A stretch of 64,000 nt of DNA from Pontederia crassipes (GCA_030549335.1 CM060198.1:49007353-49071352); one strand, 5' to 3'; shown: positions 45,038 to 57,960, counted from the first letter of the stretch. The notes: generated from the sequence alone by a model not told the origin. Made by a program: numbers and translations.

Positions 45038-45839
45038 CGAGTATGTATTATTGATTATAGAAAATTAAATGATGCTAATCATAAGCATCAATTCTCACTC
45101 CCTTTAATTAATAAAATGTTAGAATGTGTGTATGGTCATAAATATTATTACTTTTTGGATGGATATTTTGGATATAATCAAAATATAGTGGATTCTAATG
45201 ACCAATAGACGACTAGTTTTACATGACATTATGTCACCTATGCTTATTGCAGAATGCCTTTCAGATTATCTAATTTTTTGTACTTGTGGTAGTAGGATTA
45301 GATTGGAGTTTTCCCTTCGAGCTAATGTGCGATGCTAGTGATGGAGCAATAGGAGTTGTGCTTGGACAAAGAAAGGAGAAATTATTTCATGGCATCTATT
45401 ATGCGAGCCAGACACTGGATTCAATATAACTCAAGCACGCAATAATAAAGAAGGAATTTTTAGCAGTCAGTTACGCTTTTGATAGGCTTCATAATTTGTT
45501 CCAAAGTTGTTGTATACACATATCATGCAAAAATTCACCATCTGATGGAGGGCCAAACCAAACTATTGCATTGACTATTGCTATTGCAGGAATTTGATGT
45601 AGAAGTGAATGAGAATAATGAATAAGAGAATTTAGTGGCAGACTACCGAACCATTTCCCAAGGAAGAGGGTGACACCTAAGAGAAATTCCCATATGATAG
45701 GACGTTCACCATGGAACCAGTTTACAAGGTAAAATAGTTTAATAAATTTCTTAATTTGTGATATTGCTAACTCTCTTGTAGAAAGATGGATTCCCAAAAG
45801 GATGATAAGATAATACAGAGCCAAATTCTTATCTAACCT

Positions 45840-47491
45840 TGATGCGTTAGATTTGTAGCAATTAAATTGCTAGCAAGGGCACTAGTCATATCGAGCAATA
45901 AAGTGTAGAGTAGAGTTGTCGATCCCACGAGGAACTGGATAAATCTAATCTATCTTAATAGTATACTAGAGAAAATAGTAGTTTTTCAATATTCAAATAA
46001 AAATTAAAGGAGAACATAAATGACAAAAAAATAAAATCAATTAGTGTTGAGTTTTAGGATTATTGATGATTAATTATAAGGATTAACTAGCATGCACAAT
46101 GATGATGATTGAATTATGACAATGATAACTAGGTTCAGCTCTTAAGACAGATTAGGATTACTTAAACTATTAACCACTACACTGAGTAAATCAAACTACC
46201 TTAATTCTTTCTAAAACTTAGGACCAAAAACACATAATTAATCTTCAATTAGGCAAGATGTTAAGATACATTAAGTTGTAATTTCTAAACTAATAGTCAT
46301 CCAACGCTGGTATAATTGATAGACCGCACAAAATTTAGCACAAACGATTCATATTATGATTACTTCAACTTCAAGGTAAAAATCGATTCTCTAAGAAATA
46401 TCAAATCCTAAAACTAACCACCCCGCACATGGTTTGTAACCTTATCTCAGAATATAATAATATTAGTAAAAAGCATTAAGTATAGAAATCATAATAAAAA
46501 GAAATTGAAACAATTATATTAATTCAAATCTAATCAACCAAGTTCATGCAGTTTTCTTGAAATAAAAAAAATCTCTATTACAAAATTAATTAAGCATGAA
46601 AAGTATGACTAAAGAGCAATCCAAATGATGGTTAGAAGATAAAATTCATAGCCTCTGATCATCTCTGGATTGTTGTAGAGTATACATGTTGAGTTGTTCC
46701 ACAATTTCTTTCGAACAAACACTGAAAAACTCTGAAATTCATTCTCTACAATGTAGAAAGGCTTCCAGATCTCAAGCACTACATTTTTTGTCCCACATGA
46801 CCTCTATTTATAGCCTTTAGGTATTCCAAGAGTTTTTTGTAGAGTTTTGATTTGTTTGAGAGTCTTTTCATATCAAAATAAAGAAAATTTATATTAGACT
46901 TCAGCGAGCTTTAAAATCATCCAAAACTTATTCAAATCCAAGTAAATATGTTTGCTAATAATTCATGAGACATATGGTACGATTTGGAGCTGATATGTAA
47001 TTAAAATTCCTAAGAAAAGTATAAGAAATCTCAAAATTTTAGCTTCGTAACTCCCAATAACAACTTCGTAACGGCCATCTCAAAGTTCATGACGTTGGTT
47101 TCACGACTCTCACAATATCTAAATACAAGTAGAAGTTGCATTTTCATAGCCTGTAACATTCTAGTTATGGTTCGTTACTCAGGCAGTTGTCTCACCAAAT
47201 TGGATATTTAACGAGTCATTATGTCTATCATGCTCCGTTATATTCAATTTTCAGCATTGGCCATTTTCACTAATTTGCACTTTCTGATTCCTTTTTAACT
47301 TCCATTTGAGTGGTGTTTTCTCAAGTGGCTTTGTTTCTCTTGCTTTTTATGTAATAAAACACAAAACATAGGTAGATCCATTTTTATAAAATTAAAGCAA
47401 ATAAGCTTATAAATTGATGCATGCTACATGAAAATGAATCAAAATAAGCTTAAATGCATGGCTAATTATATATTATATTTTGCATGCATCA
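45840..47491 (-). repeat. Solo LTR B
   Basis: 1652 bp, TGATGCGTTAG to TGCATGCATCA, flanked by AACCT (45835-45839) and GACCT (47492-47496), a 5-bp duplication with one change. Shares GCTAGCAAG.GCACTAGTC and GTCGA.CCCACGAG with solo LTR C near its left end. These features lie in the U5 region of related LTRs, so it is drawn as minus. Sits between RNase H and integrase of the Athila-like element. Confidence 0.85.
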
Positions 47492-47496
47492 GACCT

Positions 47497-48650
47497 CAAG
47501 CACTACATTTGGGAGAAGCTCATGTTTTTTTAGAGTGTGTGCAGACAACGTCATCAGAAAGCCTGTGTACCTAAGGAGGAAGTACAAGTATTTTGCACCA
47601 CTGTCATGATCGACAAGACATTTTGGGCCCAGTAGAACAACTACTAAGGTTTTACAATGTGGATTCTATTGATTTGTAATTTTAAAAAATGCACAAGTCT
47701 ACTGCAAAGCTTGTCACAAGTGTTAACGAATGGGTAACATATCTCATCACAATGAAATGCCTCTCAATAATCTTCTCATTTTGATATCTTTGATGCATGA
47801 GGGATGGAATTCATGGGAGCCTTCCGCGAGTCTATGAATAATGAGTATATTTTGATGACTGAGGACCATGTCTAAGTTGGTGGAAGCCATTACTACCCTC
47901 CCAAATGATGCCAAAGTTGTGATTATTTTTTTAAAGGAAAATATTTTTACAGCTTTGGTACCCTAGGACAATAATTAGTAATAATAACACTAATTTTTGT
48001 GATGAATTATTTTCAATTCTATTATAGAAATTTGGTTTAACTCGTAAAGTTAACACACCCTATCATACTCAGACTAGTGTAAATTGAGGTTTGTAGCAAG
48101 GAACTCAAAAGAATTTTATAAAGAAATCTATGTTAATGCATTTAGAAAAGATTAGTTTTTAAAAATTGATGATGCATTATGGGCATATAATACCGCATTT
48201 AAGACACTAATAGGCATGTCACCATATAAATTAGTTTTCTGAAAAGAATATTATTTTTCTATCAAACTGGAACATAAAGTGTATTGGGCTACAAAATTTC
48301 TTAACTTCGATATGAAAGCTATTGATGAAGACATGTTACTAGAGTTGAACGAACTTGAAGAATTTAGGAAAATGGCATATGAGCATTCAAAGTTGTATAA
48401 GGAGCGTGCCAAGAGGATCCATGGCAGGAGCATCTATCCAAAGAATTTTTCCAAGACAATAGGTACTCCTTTACAATAGCACGTTGAGGCTCTTTCGAGG
48501 GAAGTTCAAATCCAAGTGGATAGGACCCTTCAAAGCAATTAATGCTTTCCTATATGGAGCAGTTGCAATTCAACGTTAGTCATGAGGTAATTATTTCAAG
48601 GTGAATGTACAACACCTCAAGCATTATAGCAGAGGTGAGGTTGAAAAAGT
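47497..48650 (+). pseudogene. Athila-like integrase
   Basis: Blocks in order on the plus strand: ISNNNTNFCDELFS (core near 47965-48010), KVNTPYHTQTS (48040-48075), a core end with MHYGHI/ALWAY-like codons near 48170, then YWATKFLNFDMKAIDEDMLL and LNELEEFRKMAYEHSKLYKE at 48279-48405, and NSTLRLFRGKFKSKWIGPF at 48483-48535 with FKVNVQHLKHY at about 48598-48630. The N-terminal zinc-binding part is only hinted at near 47540-47720. Many stops. Integrase would join the cDNA to the host chromosome. Confidence 0.82.
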
Positions 48651-50170
48651 GTTCACTCAGTGCCGATTTTAAACCCTTGAAGTTAACAAGGTAGAAATCA
48701 AGTTAATGATGATAACTTATAGCTACACTATCTAAACTTTGCCCTTTTAGTGTCTAGTTACTAGCATTAAAATTAGAACTTCTAGTCTGTTTTTAGATTT
48801 AGTACAATTTGATAGTTTAGGATACAAGGCACTATCACGGCCATGCTATGTGAATTCATGGCCGTGAAAATGCAAGATTGTTAAGTTTTTTGTCACTATC
48901 GTGCTGACGAATTATCACGGCCATGACATATCTGTGAGATCAAGTTTTCCAACATGTTCGCTGTGCATGGTCGTGTTTATTATTATAAGAAGAAAACATG
49001 TTTTTGTCATGGTTGTTACAAAGTGAATCAGTGCTTTTACGAGATCAATTTATTTGCATTCGATAATGTCCATATAGTATCATCATTGTTGTGAGTTTAA
49101 CCAATTTATTTTGCACAAGTGCAGGACACGTGGCACTATCTTGAAAGAACATGTAGAGTTCATACGACGGTCCAAGAATTCCATATATAATAAAAATTTG
49201 GGGTTAGGTTAATCTCCTTGGCCATTGTTGTCCAAGCATCGGCCTCTACTCCTTCCAATGTTGACTGCTGTCAACCTCATCGCAGACCAGTTCTTCCTCT
49301 CTGCTGCCAACCGATGTATCCCCAAGGACACCGGCCCTCCATTCGTCGCTCTGCCATCACAATCTCTCCATCAGCAGCCCACCGACCACTCTTACTCCTG
49401 TGATGTTGGCTTCTCAGCACAAATTGTCGACACAAGTTCTCTAACACCATCGGTGCTCTCTGATACACAAGCCACCAATCGATCTCTCAACTCATCACCG
49501 GTCGTTCTATCCACTTCAAGCGTTGACACCGGCTAGCTTTCTTCACTGATGCTCTATTTTCCACTGCCCGATCTTCTCAGGCAGCCCGGCAGCCGACATT
49601 CAACTCCCTTCAATCATCTTTATGTCCACTCGCTGTCCTCGCCTCTTCTCCTGCAGCTCTAGTAACTTGTTACACATTGCCATCGACCTCAACCCCGATT
49701 TCAGCAACACACGCCAGTCACCTCATTTTTCCTTCCGACCAACACCAACCTCCAAACTATCATCACCATTACTTGACATCGCCGACGAACCTTAGGATCT
49801 TCTTTGTATATGCACAACTGTGAAGAGATAGAGCAAGGCATGTTTATCCCATTCACTTTGTTGACAGGAAACCGTGACTGTGTCCTGCAAAGTTCATGTC
49901 CTCCCCTTGTTGGAAGAAGCCCATGAGCTGCCCTTCTAAGCAACCACGGCTCAAAGATCCCTCTCATGTGTTGATTGCTCAGCCAGATCAGCTTGAATAT
50001 CTGATAGAAATCAACAAATGCGTGCGTAGAAATTTCGTCAACTTTCACCCTCTTCCACTCGATTAATACACAATGATGTACTTCCACATGAAGGATGATG
50101 TACTTCATATATGTGAAAAATATAGTCTTCTCATTTGCCATGAGTTCGTGGAATGGTTATGAGAGACTAA
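48651..50170. other. Athila-like 3' untranslated or variable region
   Basis: Holds repeated CACGGCCATG / ATGGCCGTGAAAATGC motifs at 48830-48980, like those in solo LTR A. From 49210 to 49790 it is C-rich with open plus-strand frames rich in Ser/Pro/Thr that match nothing I know. I do not call a gene here. Confidence 0.4.
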
Positions 50171-50229
50171 CAATTGATGCATAATAGAGAGTTCTAGCTC
50201 ACACATGAGCATCTGAGTGACATATATAA

Positions 50230-50715
50230 CTTTCTCAATGAATGCAAAATTATGATAAAGAGTTCAATGGCCCAGAATTATGGAAAAAGATCATAGGAGA
50301 GGGATGGCTCCATCTCAAAACTAATAAAAGTACAAGTATTCAAAACTCAACTTTGAGATATGTTCATAGATTTATACTATGTGGGTTATTTCTCAACGGG
50401 GATAGTGAGGGGTCAGTCACTCGAGTTGAGATATTCATCATATGGGTCATGTCGCATAATGTTGCTTGGACATGGCACTGAAAGAGTTGTTGTAGGTTGA
50501 TTGATTACCCCTATTGCATGTCATTTAGAGATTGATTTAGTGAGTGGCACACGAGTGACTAACTTGACTTTCTTGAACGGGGCTGTTGTTGCTTCTATGA
50601 AATTGGTTGTTCATAAACCTAACACATGTTTTGTATTTAAATCCATAGACTCTTCGATACATGTATCCTCAGTTGACAATGATAGAATCACGATCTTCAA
50701 TCATAATAATTAGTT
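50230..50715 (+). pseudogene. Athila-type extra open frame downstream of integrase
   Basis: The plus strand shows STLRYVHRFILCGLFLNGDS, EGSVTRVEIFIIWVM and, in the next frame, GLITPIACHLEIDL, the order of blocks found in the third open frame of Athila-type elements. Its role is unsettled in the family. The two frames are separated by a stop at 50479 and a frameshift. The assignment is by remembered pattern and needs a profile search. Confidence 0.55.
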
Positions 50716-50770
50716 GTTCTTCTCATCATTGGGGATAGGACATGTGACACTCCCTTCTTCTCCAAAGGAT

Positions 50771-50919
50771 CATGATGAATAGGCAGGTCCTTCGCACACC
50801 ACTCCACCACCTCAGATGAACATTGACCAACCTCAGCCGATTCTGATGAATGACTTCACTAGTCTTCATGGCATTCTCCCATCATGATGCATAGGCAGGT
50901 CCTTTGCACACCACTCCAC
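50771..50919. repeat. Short direct repeat, 37 bp twice
   Basis: CATGATGAATAGGCAGGTCC at 50771 and CATGATGCATAGGCAGGTCC at 50883, each followed by TTYGCACACCACTCCAC, 112 bases apart. Local duplication in the 3' region of the Athila-like element. Confidence 0.75.
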
Positions 50920-51500
50920 TTGCCCAATCATCGACATATCAGCTCGCCAACATCGGACATATTAGACGTCCCAACAGATTTACCATTATCATGTGAACGA
51001 GGGATAGTTCTCACCTCTCCTACCATTGCCACCACCAGAGGACTAGAGTTGAGTTGTATCTTCTCTTTTTCATTTATGCACTTTTATATTTTTTTTATAT
51101 CATTTGTTTACTTTTTACAAGACTAACACTGGGATAATGTTAGGTTTAAAATTCAGGGATGGACTACATGCATATTTACTTTATGTTTTGTGTGGTATAT
51201 TTACTTTTAATATTTTGAGCCTTTTGGTCATGTTTGTTTAGCATACACCTATAATTAAAAAAATAAAAAACACAAAAATATCATCATCATTTGATTTCTT
51301 CTTGTTTATTATTTTATTGTTTTAAAACTTATCTTCAGAACATCACTTAAACTATAAAATTCAATCACTACTTTTTATCAGGTATCATTAGAGTTTTAGG
51401 AAGTGGAAAGCGTTTGTTGCTAAGCAAATCATTAACTTTTGAATAATGCATTTATGTATTATTTAATATGATATTACTCCAGGTTATAGTTGCATCTTTA
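50920..51500. other. Junction region, no gene seen
   Basis: AT-rich tail of the Athila-like element. GGGATAATGTTAGGTTTAAAATTCAGGGATGG at about 51130-51165 has the wording of the region before an Athila polypurine tract, but no LTR can be delimited. Confidence 0.35.
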
Positions 51501-51509
51501 TTGAAAACA

Positions 51510-51980
51510 TTGTAAAAACATTCAAATTTTTAGATCTAGGCTTCATCCCCAACTCATGAACAATAGAAAGAACATAAACCCTAATAACAAATCTGATTCA
51601 AATCATTGCATTTAGCATATATCTAATCATGAAATCCTATTCATGCATGGATTTAGAACGAAAACCCTCAATCAAAATCAATCATGAGGACAAGGTGTCA
51701 TCAAACTCTCAATCCAATCATGAAAAACCATCAAGAGAGGAGAGAGGGGTTTGAATCCCCTTTAATATCTTGATCTTAGATTTTCCTCCTCTTTCTTCCT
51801 TTTATTCTTCTTCTTTTTCCTTCTCCCTGAACTCCTCTTTCTTCTTCCTTAAGCCTTAGCCGCCAAGATATCGAGAAAAATGAGAGAAAAAGAGAGAAGA
51901 GAGGTCTTATATAGTGGGAAGTCATAAGGGTTTGGACAAAAAGTCTAATTTATCCTTAATGGAAAAATCAAGATGTTACA
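51510..51980 (-). repeat. Gypsy-2 3' LTR remnant
   Basis: Begins TGTAACATCTTGATTTTTCC on the minus strand directly after the PPT. It contains TTATATAGTGGG/CCCACTATATAAG (minus-strand TATA-like at about 51906-51917). The far end is not recognisable, and no alignable overlap with the 5' LTR remnant is visible. Confidence 0.6.
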
Positions 51981-52585
51981 TCTTCCCCCTTTAAAAGAAA
52001 ATTCGTCCTCAAATTTTAAAATATAATAAAGAACACTCACCAAATAGTTTTAAAAAATTTTCTTTCATTTCTTCTTCCAATTCTCATGTCGCTTCAGTTC
52101 CATTGTGGTGTTTCCATACAATCTTCATCATCTTTACTACTTTGTTCCTTAACCGACATTCACCATAGTCTAGTATCTCGATAGGATACCCCTCATAGGT
52201 GAGGTCTTCTTGATAGTTGGTTCTTCAATCACCACCACATGTGAATTGTCATATGTGTACTTGCGAAGCATTGACACATGAAAAACATTGTGAATTCTGG
52301 CATATGAAGGATGCAATGCCAACTTGTATGTTCCTTCTCCCACTTTTTCCAGAATCTCAAAGGGAGCGATGCATCTAGGAGTCAACTTTCCCTTCCTGCT
52401 GAACCTCATGACTCCTTTGATAGGAGATACCTTAAGCAATACATGATCTCCAACCTGGTAGATTTGTTCTCTTCTTTTCCTATCTGCATAACTCTTTTGA
52501 CGGCTCTGAGCTGCCATCATTCTTTTATTAAACAAATCTACCTTTTCAACATATTTTCTACTAGCTCAGATACTAGTAGTCTTCC

Positions 52586-54259
52586 TGATGCGTTGAAATG
52601 ATGTAGCAAAATAAGATCGCTAGCAAGTGCACTAGTCGCTCAAGTAATATAGAAAAATAGGAGTAAGAGTGTCGAACCCACGAGAAATATTATTAATTTA
52701 ATATCTGAATTTATAAATTAATAAGAGAGGAAAAATATGGATTTTTGGAAATGGGTTTTGTAAAATAAAATAAAGAAAATAAAGATAAGATAATGTAGTG
52801 GCGTTGAAGTTAGGCTTTAGGATGAAAATAGATCAGGATAAATATTTGAACCATAAAAGATAAATTTAATCTTTAATGATGGATTAGAGTCTCCCTAAAT
52901 TATTAACTTGACATAATTAAATTGCGGTCTCCACAAACCGGCATCCCTCAATCTAAGTATACAAATTAAACTATCTTAATTTAATAAGAATTGAAGTCTC
53001 CACAAACTGGCATCCCATCAAATCATATTAAAATTAAGACGCATTAAATTAGATTCCCTCGACTATTAATCACTCCACAAACTGATATAGATTAACAGAC
53101 CACACAAACTTGATTCTCCACACACTAGTTATCAAATTTATGTCAATTATTAATTTCAAATAAAATCAATTAATTTAATTAATGAGTTCTGAAATCAAAT
53201 AGGCCACAAACTGGTAATTACTCAATTCAGAAATTTAAATAATTAAATCAAAAGCACTAAGCACAATTAACTGATTGATAAAAAAGATTAAAATAAATAA
53301 TATAGGATCCAAATAGTTTCCCTTCAACAATAATCTCCTAAAATGAAATAAATAGAAATATGGAGTTCATCCTAGAAATTCTGGAGAGATAATAACAAAA
53401 TAACAATAATAATTGGAAGAATTACACCAAGAATAAAATAGGATCCTCAGATCTGGATAGACAGTCGGGCAGCCTCTCGGACTTTCAGCCGTCGCACCTC
53501 TCTTTCCTCTTGATCGTAGCCTGCAGACTCACGACTCGCCGTGGAAGAAAACCTGAACTTGATCGTAGCTTGCAGACTCACGACTCGCCGTGGAAGAAAA
53601 CCTAAACTTCAGAGCACACTTTGAGACGACGACTTCTTCACGTATTTATAGGTGCGGATGGCCTTCAATTTGATCCCGGTCGTAACATCGTACGGTTGAC
53701 TTTAAATTTGTGAGATAAAACTTAAGTGGCTTACGACTCTATCCAATTTGACGATAAAAGTTTTACGACCGATAAACTCTATCCGCACGTAATGATATCC
53801 TCTGTAAATCTCGTCCAAAAAATTCAATTTGCGCCCAAGGATTGAAGTTATCGGCCGCAAAGCTAAAGTTGGTTAAAGATAGGATTTGATTTTGCGGTCG
53901 ATACACTTAATGGATATGGAGTTATCGGACAATATGCTACTTTGTATTGGCCGATACGTTGGAGTTCTCGGGCGATAAGCCGAAGTTCTCGGCTGATATA
54001 GATAGATCTTCGGTAAGTTCTCGGCCGATACGTCCATTCTTGATGAAATATAATCCTCGGATAATCATGTATTCGATTTTTCCTACAAAATAATTATCAA
54101 AATTTAATTAATCCATCCACAATTAAAATATTTAGAGAATTAATAATTAAAATTGATAAATCCGGAATTATGACTAAAATTGACTAAAAATGATGCATGA
54201 CAAGATCAAATTACAGAAAAAAATAATAATCTAAAATATGTTGTATTTTGCGTGCATCA
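52586..54259 (-). repeat. Solo LTR C
   Basis: 1674 bp, TGATGCGTTG to GTGCATCA, with a perfect CTTCC duplication (52581-52585, 54260-54264). Same family as A and B. It contains repeated TCGGCCGATA / TCGGTCGTAA-type motifs at 53680-54040 and a duplicated GCAGACTCACGACTCGCCGT module (53524, 53572). It splits the integrase of gypsy-2 in mid-frame. Confidence 0.92.
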
Positions 54260-54365
54260 CTTCCTTCACCAATTGCACTCCAATATGTGGGAGACCTACA
54301 AGGTCTTCCGTACGATGCTTCAAATAAAGTCGTCTTTCTGGTGGGGTGATAATTGTTGTTGTAGG

Positions 54366-55446
54366 TGATTACCTCTTTTATGTACTTATATTCATCATAA
54401 TTAAATCCATGAATTTACATAAAAGTTGAGCATATTTAAATGTTTTTATCATTTTTTAGTGGAGAATTTGAATGAGTAAAAGAGAGGACTAACTACTTTT
54501 CAAAATTTAAATTTTGAGCAGGGAGGAAACAAAAAGGGCAGAGAGGAAGCCAGAAAGGGAGGAGGAGAAGCAGGGGGAGAAAAGAGGAAGACGAGAGCTT
54601 TGAAGAATGAAGATGAACTAAAGAAGATTCTTGATTCCCTTATGATGAAACTTTGTTGATGCTGATTTTTATTTCCGACTTTTTGATATTGCGAATTTGA
54701 CTCCTCATTTCTATTTATGTGATGCATGATTGTTTAGAACTTATGCTCGATTTTAATTAGATCGAGAGATCAATTGTTTTCTGCTTTAACTAATTTCATT
54801 CGAGAAGAGAAATTAGTTACATTACTTGCTATGTTTCTAATGATTGCTGGTTTACTGTTCATTTAAAGATCAAGAGATCTGCTATTGTGATTGTTATGAG
54901 GTAAGAACCCTTAACAGTCGTAAGAGGTGTCAACTTCATTTTATCACTTGATTAAGATTAAAAGAATGAGTTGTAGAAGATCGAGAGGTCGAACTCTTCT
55001 TTTGATTAAGGATGAGAATCTTATTAATCAGTAATTTTAATTCAGTGATTTGCGGGTATTCTCTTCTTGATTTATAGATACACCGATAGGCTGAGAAATA
55101 GAGTGAACGTATAACATCAGTAAGTCGAACACGGCAATTGCAATAGTATCAATGAGTTCATTACAAGGGAATCTCTTCCATCACTCCTTGATCTTTTCTT
55201 ACTTTCCTTTGTTATTCTTAATCTATATTCGTTCATTCATCTAATTTATTCTTAATAATTTCGTGACAATTGTCGGGATATAATTAGAATAAGTAATCGA
55301 TCTAAATCAATGGGGTTACGACACTCAGGGTTTCAACTCGACCTGTGCACTTGCAGTTGCGTGAACTCTAGAGTAAAATTAAAACGCGACAAGAATTTTT
55401 TTTTTGTGTGAATCCATAATTTCATAACTACGATAAGTTCACGTCA
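54366..55446. repeat. Solo LTR D
   Basis: 1081 bp, TGATTACCTC to GTTCACGTCA, with a perfect GTAGG duplication (54361-54365, 55447-55451). With the LTR and one duplicate removed, the gypsy-2 integrase frame reads through. A different family from A, B and C. The segment GGGGTTACGACACTCAGGG..GTGCACTTGCAG at 55313-55360 resembles U5 wording of other LTRs, suggesting plus orientation. Confidence 0.88.
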
Positions 55447-57960
55447 GTAGGCAAACTCAGCTAGAGTGAGGTGATCATCCCAGCTGCCTTGCCAATCAAT
55501 TGCACATACTGTGAGCTTGTCTTCCAATCCATTCTTTCACTTTATCCATCACTTTGAGAGTGAAATACAGTGCTGTAGTGTAACCTTGTACCAAATGTAT
55601 GATGTAGTGCTTTCCAGAATCTTGCTGTGAATTTGGAGTCTCTATCCGATACTATGAAAATCAAAATCCCATGTAGTCGGATGATTTCATCAACATACAG
55701 TTTCACCATACTTGTAGTTGACTGTCTTACATTGTATGGTAAGAAGTGAGCTGACTTAGTTAATCTGTCAATGATGATCCAGGTGGCATCGTGACCCTTA
55801 TGTGTCTTTGGGAGACCCACAATGAAATCCATTGTAATCTCCTCCCACTTCCACTGAGGTCTGGGCAATGGGTTCAATAGTTCTGGTGGCTTCTAATGCT
55901 CAATCTTGACCTGTTAGCAAACCAAGCATTTGGAGACAAACTCTGCTACTTCTCTTCTTATGTCTCTCCACCAAAATATCCTTTGCAAGTCTTTGAACAT
56001 TTTAGTGGTTCTAAGATGAATAGAAAACTTTGACTTGTGGCACTCAATCAGAATTTCTTCCTTGAGCTCTTTATATTCAGGTACTCATAACCTGTTTTGA
56101 AATCTAATAGTTTCATCTTCATTAATCCTATAGTCTGGGTGCTCTTTTTCACATAGAGCCTTCATGTCCTTGTACTCGATCTTATTTCTGTGCTTGTTTT
56201 ATCCTTATCACTAGATCAAGTTGAATGACACAATGCATCATCAACTTCCCCTGAGCACTTTCTTCAATAAAAGTCCATTTGTAAACTCTTAAGCATGCCA
56301 ATGATCCTTCCCATTTCCTACTCAAGGTATCTGCTACAAAGTTGACTTTCCCTGGATGGCAGAGAATACCAAACTCATAGTGTTTGAGTAATTCTAGTCA
56401 CATTCTTTGTCTCATGTTCAGTTCCTTTTGAGTGAACACATGTTTAAGGCTTTTGTGGTCAGTAAAGACTTCAAATTCCTCCACATATAAGTAGTGTTTC
56501 CATATTTTCAGAGCAAATACTACCGTTGCCAACTCCAAGTCATGAGTAGGATAATTCCTCTCATGAGGCTTTAGTTGTCTAGAGGCATAAGCCACAACTC
56601 TTCTATGATGCATCAATACACATCCCAATCCAGTTCCACTAGCATCACTGTGCATTGTGTAGCTTCCAACTCTTGTGAGAATTGTTAGCACTGGTGTAGT
56701 GGTCAATCTTTTCTTCAACTCCAGGAAGCTATCTTCACATTGCTGTGTCCAATTGAACTTTTCTTTCTTCTTGGTCAACTTTTTCATTGGAGCTGTAATA
56801 TTTGAGAAGTCTTGAATAAATCTTCTATAGTAGCCGGCCAATCCAAAAAAACTTCTGATATCTGTCACTGTCTTTGGCCTTTCTCAATTGATGGCAACTT
56901 CTACTTTGCTTGGGTCCATTAAGTTCCCTTCTTTTGAGAATATGTGTACCAAAAACATTACTTTAACTAGAATTCACACTTGGAGAATTTGGCATACAAC
57001 TGGTGTTGCCTCAAAACTACCTGTAGGTGCTTCTGGTGTTCTTCTGAACTTGATGAGTAAATCAGGATATCATCCATAAATACTATGACAAAATTGTCGA
57101 GATGATCTTGTTCATCAAATCCATAAATACTACAAGAGCATTTATTAGTCCAAAAGGCATAATAAAAAATTCATAATGGCCATACATGGACCTAAGGGCG
57201 ATCTTTGCAATGACCTCATCGGCTACTCTGAACTGATAGTATCCACTTCTCAGATCAATCTTTGAAAGATCGATGTTGTGGACAGTTGATCAAAAAGATT
57301 ATCAATTCTAGGCAGAGGGTATTTGTCCTTAGTGGTCACTTTATTTAGCATCATGTAGTCTATACACAATCTTAGTGACCCATCTTTCTTTTTCATAAAT
57401 AGGATAGGTGCACCCCATGAGGACACAATTGGCCTAATGAAGCCTCTGTCAAGCAGTTCTTGCAGTTGAGTATTCAACTCCTTCATTTCTGCCGGTGTTA
57501 TTTTGTAGGAAGGTTTTGAGATGGGAGTCGTCCCTGGCATGAGATCAATGTGGAAATCGATCCCCCTTTTCGGAGGTAATCTTGGGAGCTCATCGGAAAA
57601 TACATCAGGAAAGTCCTTTACCACTTCAAGTTCTTATAATGGCTTGGGTTGGAAATCACTCTTGACGATACTGGCTAGAAATCCTCGGTAGCCCTTGTTT
57701 AACATGTTGGTTGCCTTCATCGAGGAGATCATCATCTTCTTTTCTTTTGATGGGATTCCGCGAAAGGTCATAGAACTACCATCTTTCTTGTCTATTTGAA
57801 CATTCTCCTCTCGGCACCTCAAATAGGCATCATGGTAAGATAACCAATCCATGCCTAGAATAACATCGTAGTCTATCATAGATAGCACTACAAGATCTAC
57901 AAAATAGTTCACTCCTTCAATCATAACTTGTGTCTCTGGAGGTACTGCCTAGTGGAGATT

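Larger units (their letters stand above)
42900..45720 (+). pseudogene. Athila-like RT and RNase H, interrupted by solo LTR A
   Basis: The RT starts at VVPKQDEMIVIKNANIEI (42900-42955), is cut at 42985 and resumes at 45043. RVCIIDYRKLND, FLDGYFGYN and YCRMPF follow to about 45265. RT motifs beyond that, including YxDD, are deleted, and RNase H follows directly: LPFELMCDASDGAIGVVLGQ, GIYYASQTLDS, KKEFLAVSYAFDRLH and LLLLQEFDVEVNE to about 45660. Stops and frameshifts are frequent. RNase H keeps the first catalytic Asp (CDAS). Confidence 0.82.
41578..51500 (+). mobile_element. Athila-like Ty3/gypsy element, 5'-truncated, with two solo-LTR insertions
   Basis: Plus-strand internal region in the order gag C-terminus, protease, RT, RNase H, integrase, then a 3' extra open frame characteristic of Athila. 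The 5' half of gag and both of its own LTRs are missing or unrecognised. Solo LTRs interrupt RT (42986-45037) and the RNase H/integrase spacer (45840-47491). The right boundary is approximate. Confidence 0.8.
52165..57960 (-). pseudogene. Gypsy-2 pol: protease, RT, RNase H, integrase
   Basis: From right to left on the minus strand. Protease end at 57924-57634: MIDYDVILGMDWLSYHDA. RT at 57624-57050: [58 protein letters not shown], a frameshift after [29 protein letters not shown], and the catalytic box as [10 protein letters not shown]. RNase H at 56868-56398: [62 protein letters not shown]. Integrase at 55877-55447 (WKWEEITMDFIVGLP, WIIIDRLTKSAHF, IVSDRDSKFTARFW), then 54360-54265 and 52585-52165 (SRQKSYADRKRREQ, GDHVLLKVSP, ILEKVGEGTYKLALHP, VFHVSMLRKY). 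The integrase frame resumes across both solo LTRs. Stops and frameshifts at several places. Confidence 0.93.

Noticed and set aside
49218-49536. Two overlapping Ser/Pro-rich frames as a small gene
   Set aside because: No start context, no homology I can name, overlapping frames of similar length, and located in the 3' region of a dead element.
54349-55396. Solo LTR D with ends at 54354 and 55391 and flanks ATAAT/AGAAT
   Set aside because: The flanks only match 4 of 5 and the integrase frame does not rejoin. Ends at 54366 and 55446 give a perfect GTAGG duplication and a continuous frame.
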